This document shows positions 32,771 to 44,380 of a stretch of 64,000 nt of DNA, in pieces. Position 1 is the stretch's first letter. Each line of letters starts with the position of its first letter. Where the stretch lies: contig VDFB02047230.1 of NCBI GenBank assembly GCA_007258455.2, forward strand, positions 158,852,635-158,916,634, given 5' to 3'. The notes under the pieces are model-generated. The model ran no database searches, had not been told where the DNA came from, and was given only the letters and a program-made list of their open reading frames with translations. Source of the DNA: Sequoia sempervirens (Eukaryota > Streptophyta > Pinopsida > Cupressales > Cupressaceae). The position numbers and the translations under genes were made by a program.

Positions 32771-35700
32771 GCCGAATCAAGCAAAGCTGCTTCCAGAAAA
32801 TCTAAGGGTGGCACGGAGGGGTCATCCATTTCTGAGGAAGAGCGATTAAGATTGGATATTAAGAGTCAGCTTCCTGAGAGCAGGATATCCTCCGTATGGT
32901 CCGAAGTGTCTGTTACTACTGTGGGAGCTTGGAGGTATGAAGAGTTTAAGCAGAGGACAGTTGAGAAGGATTTGTCGGTCTTAAGGAATGGAATGATGAA
33001 GTCTGGACTTGTGCATGTGGCTAGTTTTCCTCCAGTGATCCAATGTTATGAGTTGATTCTAGAATGTGCTAGGCAATATGACTTCGACACACAGAGGGTC
33101 ATCAGTACTGAGGGAAGAGTCTTGGCCAACTTTAGTCTTGTCTCTATTGCCCAAGCCTTCGGCATGCCTGACCTGCCTTCAGTGTGTGCTTTGAACATAG
33201 ACATGGCTAAAACATGCTATGAGAATGAGCCAGTCAAGGCTCAACAAATAATCAATTCATGGTTAGAGAAACCAAAGTCCCACCATTCTAAATTGCCTAA
33301 GCAGTTGCACAGAGTTAAGTTCAGGTCGGATGTTTATGATGCCATAACATTTTTGAGCAGAGTAGTTGGTTTGAAGACTGCCAGGGTGCTAGAGAGCTAG
33401 ATGGTCCATGTGATCACCAAGGTTGAGCAAGGAACTAACTATCACTGGGCATGGCTTATTAGTGTTGAAATTGACAAACAGCTGAGGAATGTTCTGAAGA
33501 CTAAGAGGTTCACTATGTCATCTTATGTCATATATGTGTTAGCCAGATTCTACCCATACAAGGGTCTGAATCCACGAGGGATGCTTGGACAGGATATTAT
33601 CTACGAGGTCTATCCAGAACTGCACCTAGGATACAAGAACTACAGAAGAGCCAATGATGCCTTCACGATGCATATCACTAGGATGCTACAGAATGCTGAG
33701 CATATGAGACTGTCAGATGGAGCCAAAGGGCTGATAAAGAATTATGGGGCCTGGTTTATCCAATTTCCCACTTTTACTTACATTCGGATTGATGGATGCC
33801 TAGTCGCTCCATACAGGTTACCTAGGTACCCCACTGATCACATTGTGTTGTTTGAGGTTATGAGGCAGATTTGTGAGTTTGATGCCATTGTGAAGAAAGA
33901 AAAGCATAAGACAGGCTTTGGTGGGGATTTCCCCCTTGGAATTGGTGTGGCAGAGGTGTGCCCCTCTATTCAATCAGCACATATGGCAGGAAATGAGCTA
34001 GCAGCATATGGTTTCTCCTTCCACTCAAAAAGGATGAACTTTGACATCACAGGAGAGGCACAGAAGAAGGCCACTAGGGAATATCGGCATAAAAGTGACC
34101 TAGAAGACTATTGGGTCAACATCAAGGATGATCTTGAAGCAAGAAAGAAGAGATATTCCAGACTCCCTGTTGATGCAATTAGACAATACAATGTCAAGTT
34201 GATCCCGGACCAACTGGAGGACGATGGAAACTTGGTTCAACATCATGCTTATGAAACTGTGAAGGACAGGTCAGTCGGGGATATCAACTGGAACGATGAT
34301 GAGGTCACGGAGTTAGAAGAATGAATGGCCCCGGTTGTGAAATTCACCTCTTCCTGGTTGAAACATAAAATTTGGGAGCTAGAAAGCGAGAAGGTGACTT
34401 GTACCTTCAACTTGATGGGAGATCTTAACCCTATGTCCACTTCAAAGGAATCCGGGAAAGATGACCCCAAAGGGAAAGCTGCAAAGAGCTCTCCTTTCAA
34501 AATAAAGATCAGAGGTCCCAAGGAGAGTGGGCCTGAATCAAAGAGGAAGCCAAAAGGAAAAAGGAGATGGCAGACTTTGAAGATTGGTACGTCCTTTGAT
34601 GAGGAAGAGTTGGAAAAAGTAGAAGAGGGGGATGCTCCTCCACCACCGAAGAAGACAAGAACAACAAGACTCTCAAAGAAGAAGGCTCAGGAAGTATCAA
34701 AGGATGATCCTCTGATTGTTGATGTGGAAAGTTTGAGGGGAGAAAAGACTAAACTTTACACAAGGAGATCCAGGACTCCCTCTCCAAAGGGCACGGTGCC
34801 AAAGATAGATCCTCCGCTGGAATCACCAGTCACGGAGCCACCTGAGACTGCTTCCCCACCACCAAGTCTATCTGAGCAGGAAAATCCTGAGGAGCAGGAA
34901 ACTAGTGGAGAGGCAGAGCCGTTCAAGGAAGGGACACTCTTTGGAGAGGCAGCCGAGCTTGAAGCTGAAGAGGAGGAAAGGCATACTTCTCCTTTGGTGC
35001 AATACGAGGATTCTCCGGAAAGTGACAGAAGCTGCAGATCACCTGAAAAGGAGGACAATCCTGCTGAGACTCCATCACCAGTGCAGCCAGAGGTGGATCT
35101 TGAAGAAATTGATCAAGGTGAGCAGCTCTCTGAGAAAGAGGAACTACAGAGGAAGAAGAGAAAATGACAGAACAGCCGAAAGAAACAAGAACAGAAGAAA
35201 TTCGGGTAGAGCCTGTAGCCCCGGACTGGCTAGAAAAAGAGCTTGTAAGGAAAAAGCAGGTGGTAGTTGAAGATACTCCCTTGGATTGGGATGAGATGTT
35301 GTCAAAAATTGGAAAAGGGAAGAAAAAGAAGGCAGCCAAGGTGGTGTCCAAGGTGGAAAGAGATGAGGCAAATAACAGGGTCATCCACATTGCCACCCCT
35401 GCCGCGGACAAGACAAGACAAGAGGTCACTGGTCAAGATTACAGTGTGCAAACGATCAACCTTGGACCGGCATCCATAGAGCAGGACATCGAGGAATATG
35501 AGGGGTCCAGTGCTGTGATCATCGGCAGATTGAGGAAGGAAACCTAGACCAAACATGAGCCAAGGAAAGAGAATGAAAGACTTAAGAAATGTTTGGAGGA
35601 GGTAATGAAGCCTTTGCAATCTCTCCATCCTTCTTCATCTGCTACTCCTGGCTTTCTACCCAAAGAAACTATCTCTGGAATTGAGAAGATGAAAACCTCT

Positions 35701-36387
35701 GCCCAAACTGCAGTAGACTGGCTAAAGAATGTGCAAACAAAGGGAGATGATGCAATCAAGGACATCCTTTTAGTTGGGAAAGATGCAGTCCGAGCCAAGG
35801 AACTGCTAGATTATGTGCTGTCCCAGGACAAAGAAGACATTGACCTCTTGCTGCAGAAATCTAGGGTCATCATGGGACATGGTAAGGAACAGCTAGTGGT
35901 GGATGGAATTCTTCCTTCTTCTAGATTGGATGAACCCTAGGAATGGTTTGAGGCTCTGCAGATTAGGCAGAAGGCCATAAAAAGGATCCAAAAATGAAAG
36001 AAATCAATTGATGGTGATCTTACTGCAGTGTATGATGGATGCATTGCCTTCTTTGAGGTGATGAATGGAAGGAGAAAGATTGCCCCAAAATATCTGAGTC
36101 TGGAGCAGCTAAAAGAGTGGTGGCATGAAGTCTATGCCCCAGATTCAGAGAATGTTATAACTGCCCACCAGTTAGATGATGCAGCCACATATCTGGCAGT
36201 GATGGACAAATATCAGGCCAATAAGGAGGAATGGAATAAAATTGTTGACCAATCAAAAGAAGAGATTGATTCCATTAGATGTCGGCTTAAGATAAAACCT
36301 CTGCCACCTGTCGCCAAGCTGGATGGAGCATTCTTGAGGGTCCAGGGATCATCAGTTCAGAGAAGGGATAAGGGAAGTGGCAGTTAA
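32771..36387 (+). pseudogene. U3-encoded open reading frame, LTR copy 1 (unknown protein)
   Basis: This region encodes about 1,200 residues in the LTR, upstream of the LTR promoter. The N-terminal third is a compact globular domain with FSLVSIAQAFGMPDLPS, a helical TNYHWAWLISVEIDKQLRN stretch and MSSYVIYVLARFYPYKGL. Its style recalls the uncharacterised 'putative plant transposon protein' domains of Athila/Tat elements, but I cannot confirm homology. The middle (about 34400-35400) is disordered, with basic clusters (KRKPKGKRRW, PPPPKKTRTTRLSKKK) that could act as nuclear localisation signals, and acidic, proline-rich stretches. The C-terminal part is helical, with a likely coiled coil near 35530-35620. 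Stops at 33398, 34322, 35545, 35938 and 35996 and a 10 bp deletion near 35135 disable it. There is no in-frame ATG at the 5' end; the frame opens directly after a TGCAG splice-acceptor-like site. Confidence 0.75.
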
Positions 36388-36589
36388 TGCCTATTTTGAG
36401 ATTTGTGCTTCCCTATTATCATAGGGCATGCATTGGACCGAGCTACATTGGGGACTGTGTCAAGGCCGACCTTGATGGTGGATGGCATTTAATGTGTGCC
36501 TTACTTTGATTTCCTTAGGCCGACTTGTTTTAGAAATTATATTTATCTTGTAAAAATGTTTGGTTGGGCCGACATATCTTGGGATTTGA

Positions 36590-36597
36590 TATAAAAA
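36590..36597 (+). promoter_or_regulatory. LTR TATA box (copy 1)
   Basis: TATAAAAA lies 200 bases after the U3 reading frame and about 870 before the LTR end. A plant RNA polymerase II start would then fall about 30 bases downstream. This places the large reading frame in U3. The second copy is at 50965. Confidence 0.65.
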
Positions 36598-37464
36598 GGC
36601 ATTCTCGCCTCATTGTAAAGGGTTAGACATTAGAAATTTAAGAGAAGAGACAATAGAGTTAGAGCATTTTTGTGAGTTTCTTGAAGCAAGTATTGTATCA
36701 GAACAGTGCAATTGTTGCAATATTTTGATGAATTAATACAATTGAAGACATTGTGGTTTTCCTGGTGAAATCTCTTGTATTGGTTTATTTCTCATGGTTC
36801 CTTTTGTTCTATCTTTCAAATTGCTTGGAGATTTAGGGTTTAGTGTTCAGAATTAAAATAGTTTTAGCCCGTTGAGTGATGTTTATGATTTCTTATTTGG
36901 AATGTTTGTAGTAATCTCTGGTCTATACTCCCAGTAACTATCTGATTGTAGTAGGCTGGTGAAGTCAACCTGGACCATATATTTAATGTGCTTAAGTTCA
37001 ATTGTAGATGAATATCTATGATTTGAGAATCTATAAACCTTAGAAGATTGCACTATTCTTGTGATATTTCATTGTGGGTTGATCAAGGATTGGTTATTTG
37101 AGATTGGTCCATTCCAGATATCTATCATTTGCATTGTTCATTCTAGGAACAGTTTAGATCTTATCATATCCTTGCACCCTTATCTTTTGCTGTTTCTTTA
37201 TCATCTGATTAGATTTAGGATTAAAGATCATTACATTGCAAAATCTGATAAATTGAAGGATACAGTTTGCTTGTAGTAAGGTCCCTTTGTGATTACCAGC
37301 ATTTTCACATAATTATCTGAGTTGTTTATGCATTGTCATGACCTGACACCCTAGAGACCTTGGGGTGATTTTCAGTGATTTATTATTGAAGATTACCTTT
37401 CAAGAGAGATAGAATATTGTATTATGTCTGAGTTGTTGCTGTGCAGAAAACACCATCAACAGAT

Positions 37465-37481
37465 TGGCACTAGAAGGAGGG
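37465..37481 (+). promoter_or_regulatory. Probable gypsy primer-binding site
   Basis: TGGCACTAGAAGGAGGG starts three bases after the LTR end, the expected place and spacing. I cannot assign the tRNA with confidence; it is not the initiator-Met site. Confidence 0.5.
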
Positions 37482-37486
37482 CCTGA

Positions 37487-39800
37487 ATGAGCACACTGGA
37501 TCATTTCTTGAACGCCATCCCTCCTGAAAGATATAGGAGAAATACCAGATCTACCATAGGAGAGGAGGACTTACAGGAATTGTAGTTCCCGAATAGGTCA
37601 AAAAGGACTCGAGAAAGGGGAGAATCATCATCACCCCTCCCCTCACCAGCATCGTCCACATCATCACATCCTGAGGTTGAAGCTAAACCCATCCCTGAGG
37701 CCATTCCCATTCAACAGCCTCAGCCCGTCATAAACCAACCACAACCACCTCCCCCACTCTTACCAATGGCTTTCCTTACTAATAATCCGTCACCCTTGTT
37801 CTTCCAGGCCTACAATGTAATTCCCAAAAACCCCAAACATTTTTGTTCAAAATTCCATGTCAATGATCCAAACAGGACTGCAGAAGAACATGTGAGGATT
37901 TTCCAAACCTGTCTCAAGGATAGAGGGATTGTTCATGAGGATGTTGCCTGTAGGTTGTTTCCTTATTCACTAGGAGAAGAGGCCTTTTACTGGTACAACC
38001 TTCTCCCTTTCGGTTCAATTCTCAACTGGAATGATCTTGAAAAGACCTTTTTACAGAAGTTCCGAATACCCAGCAGTGCCAATGAGTTATATCTATAATT
38101 CATCAAAGTTAAGAGAGGTTAATGAACCCATATCCAGTTTCAATAATAGGTTCCACCGTACATTTACCAGACTTCAAGATCCATATGTTTTAGATGATAA
38201 TACAGCCCTGGGAGTCTATTATGAAGCTTTGGATAGTCTCACAGCAACCTTCCTGAAATGGAGACCTAATCCTCCAGGTACCCTAACTGATGCCTATACA
38301 GAGGCTGTCAAGCTCAACAAAGATTTGAAACAACACTTGACAAGACCATTACCTTCTTTAGGACCAGTTGCACATCCCAACTAGGTCTAGGCAGTGAATC
38401 ATGCACTTGCTAATCACACTCCAATCATGAATTCAGTTCCTCAATTACCCTTGGTGCCACACCCCGGTCATCCTATGAGCCAGGCTTCCCCAATGACGAA
38501 CTTCCCTCAATAGCAGGTTAACCAGCCTATGTATCTGTCATAGTTGAATAGTTTCCCTGCTTATTTGCAGAATTATTGGGTGTTGCATCAATCTATGGGA
38601 TCTGCTACGATGCCCGCCCCTCCTCAGAATAACCAAAACCAGATCCCTTACCGAGATCCAAATAGGGAAAGGATTGATGAAATGGCAAAGCAAATAAATA
38701 AGCTAAATCTAGAAGTGACTTACCTAAGGAATCATAATAACCAATTACAAGCTGCCCAAAAGAGTATGCAATTCAATTAGAACAGAGAGTTTCCACAAGG
38801 ATAGAGTTTTGACCGAGGACAACGCAATGACAGGGGATTCTATAATGACAGGGGGTATCAGGATAGGGGTTACAACAATGATAGGAGGAAAAATTTTGAT
38901 AGAGGCCAAAGTAGTGGATCAAGATTTGACAAAAAGCCATCACAAGGACAGAATAGAACTTGGAATACAAGACCTAATAATGGAGGAGTCCCCACCCCAT
39001 TAGATCAACCAGTTAATCAAGTGGTCAACCAACCTGCAAATCAGCCTGTCAACTAGGACAAGCCTCCCAGTGGTGTATATCTGGCTGAAGTAGCCTTATC
39101 AGGATGGTGTAGGCTTCATAAGACGAGCCAACATTCAGAGTTAGAATGTCCAGAATTCCAGACTGCTGCCTCTATTTTCCAGTATGAGGTAGAAAATAAT
39201 TCAAATAGATAGGAAATTGTTCCCTCCACACCATATGATTCTCCTGTGCTGGTGTTAAATCATGCTCCTTTCCCAACAAGTAAGGAAAACATGCCAGAAG
39301 AAGAACCTAATTCTCAAGAGGAAAGGGAAGACCAAATCTACAATGGAGATGAAGTTGCTCATTTATTCAATGAGGAAGTAATGAATGATAATGGCCCCTT
39401 GGATCAGGAAGAAAATTATGTTGAAGAAGTACAGATGTTTCAGAGACAAGGTCTGAGGGATATGCCTCATAAGCGTCCACATCCTGGGGGACCTTTTACC
39501 ACCTCCATTCCTCCCAACAACTTTAATACCCCTCTGGATCCTAATGCTAGCAATAATCCATCCTATCCACCTGTTTCCAAACAATACCTTTCGAAGGAAA
39601 GACAAGCCCAAATAGACCAGCAGAAGGAAAAGACTGTTCAAGCTGGCAAGGACAAGGTGGATGAACCTTCTAGGGAGGCTTCTACTGATATGAACGAGGA
39701 GCAGATGGCTTCGTATATTACTGAGGAGTTCAAGAAATGAAAGGTAAATCTTTCAGCATTCGAGTTATTAAGATTCCTTACAATTAGGAAGGCAGTTTTA
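37487..39800 (+). pseudogene. Gypsy gag
   Basis: An ATG at 37487, 25 bases after the LTR, opens a frame that continues (with a TAG at 37583) through a proline-rich leader into a Retrotrans_gag-like capsid domain at about 37835-38370. That domain includes AEEHVRIFQTCLKDRGI and AFYWYNLLPFGSILNWNDLE. A +1/-2 frame change occurs near 38060. Then come a Gln/Asn-rich linker with a short coiled coil (38676-38780), an Asp-Arg-Gly repeat box (about 38810-38935) of the RNA-binding RG type, and a C-x2-H-x4-H-x4-C motif (WCRLHKTSQHSELEC, about 39106-39150). An acidic tail follows. At least seven TAG/TGA stops interrupt this frame, mostly where Gln or Arg is likely. Confidence 0.85.
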
Positions 39801-40375
39801 GGTACCTATGAGGCACAACCAATGTCTTTGGATAAGCCTTCTGGTGAGAATATTAGCCAGACCTCCGGCTCTCAGCTGGTGAAGACACAAAATCGGACTA
39901 ACTTGTCTCCTGGAGATAAAAGAAAGGAAAAGGATAGGACTCAAGTGGCCCAGGTAGATACTCAGCCTGCTTTGTTTCAAGGAAAGACAAAAACTCCACC
40001 ATTCCTGATTTCTGTGTGCATCTTCGGTAAGAACTTACACAATTGCTTATTAGATTCTGGTGCTTCCACCAATGTGATGCCATTTGGAGTTTGTAGAGCT
40101 CTAGGAATTACACCTGCTGACTATCAGAAGAAGGTGACTCAGTTGGATAGAACTGAAGTGAGTGTGGTGGGAGAACTAAACATGATTCACATGCAGATAG
40201 CTTCTGATCCAAAGATCCAATAGGTTATCAATATTTAGGTAGGTGATATCCCTGATGCATATGGTTTGATTCTAGGAAGAGATTTTACGAAGGCTTTGAA
40301 TGGATATGTGTCTATTGATCACTCTCACATGTGGCTTCCCTAGAAAGGAGTGCCTAATCAGATCAGGATTAAGAG
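39801..40375 (+). pseudogene. Gypsy aspartic protease
   Basis: This retropepsin cleaves the gag-pol polyprotein. It lies in the same frame as gag. The active-site motif LLDSGASTNVMP is at about 40047-40080, and the second conserved segment LILGRDF is near 40267-40287, so the catalytic Asp and the ILGRD element are intact. Stops at 40221 and 40236 lie between them, and a frameshift near 40370 moves the polyprotein into the next frame. Length and spacing fit the family. Confidence 0.85.
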
Positions 40376-41394
40376 AGCCCAGAATGAAGTACATGATAAC
40401 GGAGTACCAAAATACTTCGACAGAGGTTCTGATATCAGAAATAGGAATGGGAAACTATATGCTATCAACTCAATATGAAGAGTCAGACTCAGAAGAGGTA
40501 TTGATGTTGCATACGATGCCTATTGATGTTGAGGTAGGGTCCAACCATGTTAAAGTTTTGATAGGATTAGTTCAAGAAGAAGAAGAACCTGAAGACAATT
40601 AGATCAGTCTATTAGACAGTTTCCAGGAATTCATCAAGCAGTGTATGGAGAATCAAACTCACCTAGGGAGGAAGACAAGCTTTAAGGAATTACTCTTACC
40701 AAATTGGTGTAGAGTTCATAATGCTTCTCATTCAGAATTGGAGTGTTGTCTATGTCAGACAGCAGTAGAGCAAGTACAGAAATGCCTAAATCCAGCTCAG
40801 GGTGTGGAGACAAAGATGAATAACCCTCAAGAAAAATATCAAGAAGAGAAACCTATACTGACTAAGGGATCTTCTAACACTAACAAGCCGAAAGAAATAA
40901 TAAAGAAAGCTACCACTGCAGAATGCTGGACTCTCAAATTTGATGGATCCAAATCCAAGCATGGAGCTGGAGCAGGGTTTGAATTGATTAGTCCAAAAGG
41001 TAAGAATTTCTTTGCAGCCCATAGGCTACAATTCCATTGCACAAATAATGTAGCCGAGTATAAAGCATTAATTCATGGACTTCTTATGGCACTTAAGAAA
41101 AAGGTTAAGATTCTGCAAGTTTTTGGTGATTCAGAGTTAGTAGTCAAACAAGTAAGAAAGCAATATTCATGCCACGATAGAAGAATGACCAATTATAGAC
41201 ATAGAGTGTGGGACCTCATTGAAGGATTTGATGCTTTTAATATCCAACTGATACCACGACAGAATAATCAAACTGCTGATTCTTTGGCCCAAGCAGCAGG
41301 CACTCTACAACCTTTATCTCTATCAGGGTTGAAGAGATTCACTGTAGAATTGACTCCTGTGCCATCAGTCCCAGACAATGTTACTAACTTCTAG
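40376..41394 (+). pseudogene. Gypsy linker with second CHHC motif and archaeal-type RNase H
   Basis: After an acidic linker, a second C-x2-H-x3-H-x4-C motif (WCRVHNASHSELEC) lies at about 40703-40744. An RNase H follows at about 40924-41310, with all four acidic residues: LKFDGSKSKHGAGAG (Asp), NNVAEYKALIHGL (Glu), VFGDSELVVKQV (Asp) and NQTADSLAQAA (Asp). The form is that of the extra archaeal/plant-type RNase H known from Tat elements, where I would expect it after the RT-RNase H. Here it precedes the RT. Few stops fall in this part. Confidence 0.85.
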
Positions 41395-43070
41395 GTATTT
41401 AAAGATGACAAACATATCTTGGATTTTATCACAAATACAAATGTTTTTGCTTCGCAAATCATTGATAAAATAGAACCTCAGGAAGCAGAACTGGACCTAG
41501 GAGGTGTGATGAATCTGAAGTCTAATACTATTCCAAGGGGAATGGTACAGTTGGAGCGAATTTTTGATATGGATAAGATCAGGGATCAGGAACAAGAATT
41601 GAAGAAAGAATCAATTAGTGGACAGTATGACACTCATAATCTAGGAACTGAGGACAATGTCAAGAACATTTTCATTGGTAAGGTGTGCACTCCAGAAGAA
41701 AGACAAGGAATAATTGAAGCCCTACACAGCTTTCCAAACATAGTAGCCTGGGGTTATGAGGACTTGAAGACTTATGATACATCAATCATAACTCATACTA
41801 TACCCCTGAAGCCAGGTGCTAAGCCTTTTAGACAGAGACAGAGACCTATCAATGCATTGTTCTAACCACTCATACAAAAAGAAGTCCAGAAATTACTGTC
41901 TGCCAGAATCATATTTCTTGTTAGGCACTCGACATGGGTGGAAAACTTGGTTCCAGTGAGGAAAAAGAATGGAGAAATTAGGCTCTGTGTTGATTTCAGG
42001 AATTTAAATAGATCATCAGAAAAAGATAACTATCCAGTTCCTTTGTTAGATGAGGTGCTGCAGGTGGTCAATGGATCTCAGATGATATCCTTTTTGGACT
42101 GTTATTCAGGGTACAATCAAGTAATGATTTAGTACGAGGACAAACACAATACTGCTTTCACAACTAAATGGGGTACCTTTGCCTATAGGAGGATGCCATT
42201 TGGACTCATTAATGCAGGAGCTACATTTCAAAGAGCCATGGATATTGCTTTTAAAGATATCATAGGCAAATGCATCATCATTTATATGGATGACTTGACT
42301 ATTTTTTTGAAGAACATAGGGGATCACATCTCAGATTTACGGAAAGTTTTTCAAAAATGCAGAGAATTCGGCATATCCCTGAATCCTAAAAAATGTATTT
42401 TCGGAGTAACTGAGGGAAAGTTATTAGGACATGTTATATCAGAAAAGGGAATTGCTATAGATCCAGAGAGGGTGGAGGCCATACTGAAGATTCAGCCGCC
42501 TGCTAGCAAAAAGGAGATGAAGTCCTTCTTTGGTAAGATCAACTTCGTCAGAAAATTCATCACTAGATTTGTTGAAATTGTCAAACTGTTGAATGCAATG
42601 TTGAAACAAGATTCCAAGATTGAATGGACTACAAAAGCGAAGGAGGCATTTGTAGAGATCAAGAGAGCCATTGCTGATGCTCTAGTATTGGTTAGTCCTA
42701 ATTACAACAAACCCTTCTATATCTATTCATTTGCTTCGGATCATTCGTGTGCTGGAATGCTAACTCAAAAGTCTGATGAGGGAAACGAACATCCTATCAC
42801 TTTTATGAGTGCATTGTTAAAAGATGCTGAGTTAAAATATCCAAGTGTGGAAAAGCAGACATATGCCCTGGTTAGAGCAATAAAGAAGTTCAGGCATTAT
42901 ATCCTCAGAAATAAGGTGTATGCGATTATTCCTGATTCTGCAGTTAAGTTACTTCTGATGCAGAATGAATTAGGTGAGCGCAGAGCTAAATGGGTGACCA
43001 TGCTTCAAGAGTATGACATTGAGATCCAGCCCATGAAGCTGGTAAGAGCGCAAGGACTCACTTAGACTAT
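41395..43070 (+). pseudogene. Gypsy RT and degenerate RNase H
   Basis: The frame continues from the upstream RNase H. RT motifs include the IPLKPGAKPFRQRQRP entry, VPVRKKNGEIRLCVDFRNLN, SFLDCYSGYNQV, RMPFGLINAGATFQRAMD and an intact YMDD at 42283-42294. The attached gypsy-type RNase H (about 42640-43060) has FYIYSFASDHSCAG, where the first catalytic Asp of D-A-S-D is Phe. It keeps KYPSVEKQTYALV (Glu) and ends with RAQGLT, lacking the last Asp. Stops at 41863, 42130 and 43063 sit at expected Gln-type positions. Confidence 0.9.
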
Positions 43071-44380
43071 GGCTGAGATAGGTCCTGAGTTGACTGTTCA
43101 GAATTATAATATTGAAGAAATTCCCCAGATGGTTGGTATGACGACATAGTGTATTACTTGCTGAACTAGCGACCTCTAGGTCATCTTAATGTTGTTCAGA
43201 GGAGAGCTCTATGGTTAAAGAGTGATGGTTTCATGTTGAAAGGAGCTATTCTATACAAGAAAAATCATGAAGGCATTTATTTGAGGTGTATTGGGAAACA
43301 TGAAGCTGAGAGAGTGATAAACGAATTTCATGAGAAATATGGTACTGGCCATGGTTTTGCAATTGCCACAGCAAATCAGATCTTGAGGGTAGGATATTAC
43401 TGGCCCACATTATTCAAAGATGTTCACCATCATGTACGGACCTGTCACACTTGCCAAACTAAAGCAATAAGAGAAAGGTGTGCAACACTTCCGCTCCAAT
43501 CGGTCACTGAGGTAAGACCTTTTGCTCAATGGGGAATGGACTTCATAGGTCCCATCAACCCACCATCCTCTGCAGGACACAGGTACATTCTCACTATCAC
43601 TAATTATTTTACAAGATGGACTGAAGCTTTTGCTTGTAGGCAATGTACATCAGATGTAGTGATTGATTTCTTAGAATCTGCTATTCTTAATCGGTTTGGA
43701 TGCCCTATAGCTGTTGTTTGTGATAATGGTCTTGCCTTTGCATCTTTGAAATTCTCAAATTGGGCTTTTGATCATGGCATTATTGTGAAGTTTGCATCTA
43801 ATTATTACCCTCAGGGTAATGGCCTAGCAGAGTCCTCTAATAAGAACCTATTGACTATCATCCGCAAGCTGTTAGAGAGGAACCCAAAAGACTGGCACAC
43901 TCAGCTTCAGTTTTTCCTTTGGGCAGATCGTACCAGACTTAAGTCTTCCATTGGAACATCTCCTTATCACTTAGTCTATGGTTTGGAACTAGTATTCCCT
44001 ATTCAGCTCAAGATCTCAACTTTACAGTTTATAAATCAGTTTTATGACGAAAGAGACAAAAAGGAGGCTAGGTTAACAGAACTATTGCATCTTGAAGAAA
44101 AACGAGACATTGCCCTTGAGAATTTTGCCAAACATCAGGGGGTAGTTAAGAGATGGTTTGATAGGAGGGCTAAAGTCAAAGCCTTCAGGATTTTTGACCT
44201 TGTCCTATACTGGGATAAGCCTCATGATCAGAAAGGGAACCATGGGAAGTTTGATAAACTCTGGCTTGGCCCATATCAGATTGTTGAAATACTTGGAAAT
44301 AATGCCTTCTGTCTGAAGACTCTCACGAGAGAAGATATCCACTGCCTGTCAATGGGCAGTATTTGAAACATTATTTCTAG
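43071..44380 (+). pseudogene. Gypsy integrase
   Basis: After a frame change near 43130, the frame WYDDIVYYLLN leads to the HHCC zinc region (EFHEKYGTGH ... CHTCQ). The core has all three acidic residues: WGMDFIGPI, VVCDNGLAFAS and GNGLAESSNKNL. A C-terminal domain with KFDKLWLGPYQIVEILGNNAF follows. No chromodomain is evident, which fits a Tat-type rather than chromovirus element. A single frame change near 44335 precedes the usual end NGQYLKHYF and stop at 44378-44380. This is the best-preserved enzyme of the element. Confidence 0.9.

Larger units (their letters stand above)
30984..37461 (+). repeat. Gypsy 5' LTR (6.5 kb, first 29 bases in gap)
   Basis: It aligns end to end with 45348-51837. 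Layout: about 1.8 kb of non-coding U3, a 3.6 kb coding region (32771-36387), a TATA box at 36590, then about 0.86 kb of R/U5-like sequence ending CATCAACA at 37461. The primer site follows. Confidence 0.9.

Noticed and set aside
34923..35429. 168-codon open frame on the - strand inside the U3 coding region
   Set aside because: It lies opposite the low-complexity Glu/Lys-rich part of the + strand frame, giving Ser/Phe/Leu-rich translations; the matching - strand frame in LTR copy 2 has different borders. It is an antisense shadow.
37501..37710. - strand frame of 69 codons at the start of gag
   Set aside because: Antisense of the gag leader; the + strand gives the gag start right after the primer site and stays in frame with the capsid domain.
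38809..39003. + strand frame rich in Met/Thr/Gly
   Set aside because: It is the wrong frame of the gag Asp-Arg-Gly box; the true frame is continuous with the gag on both sides.
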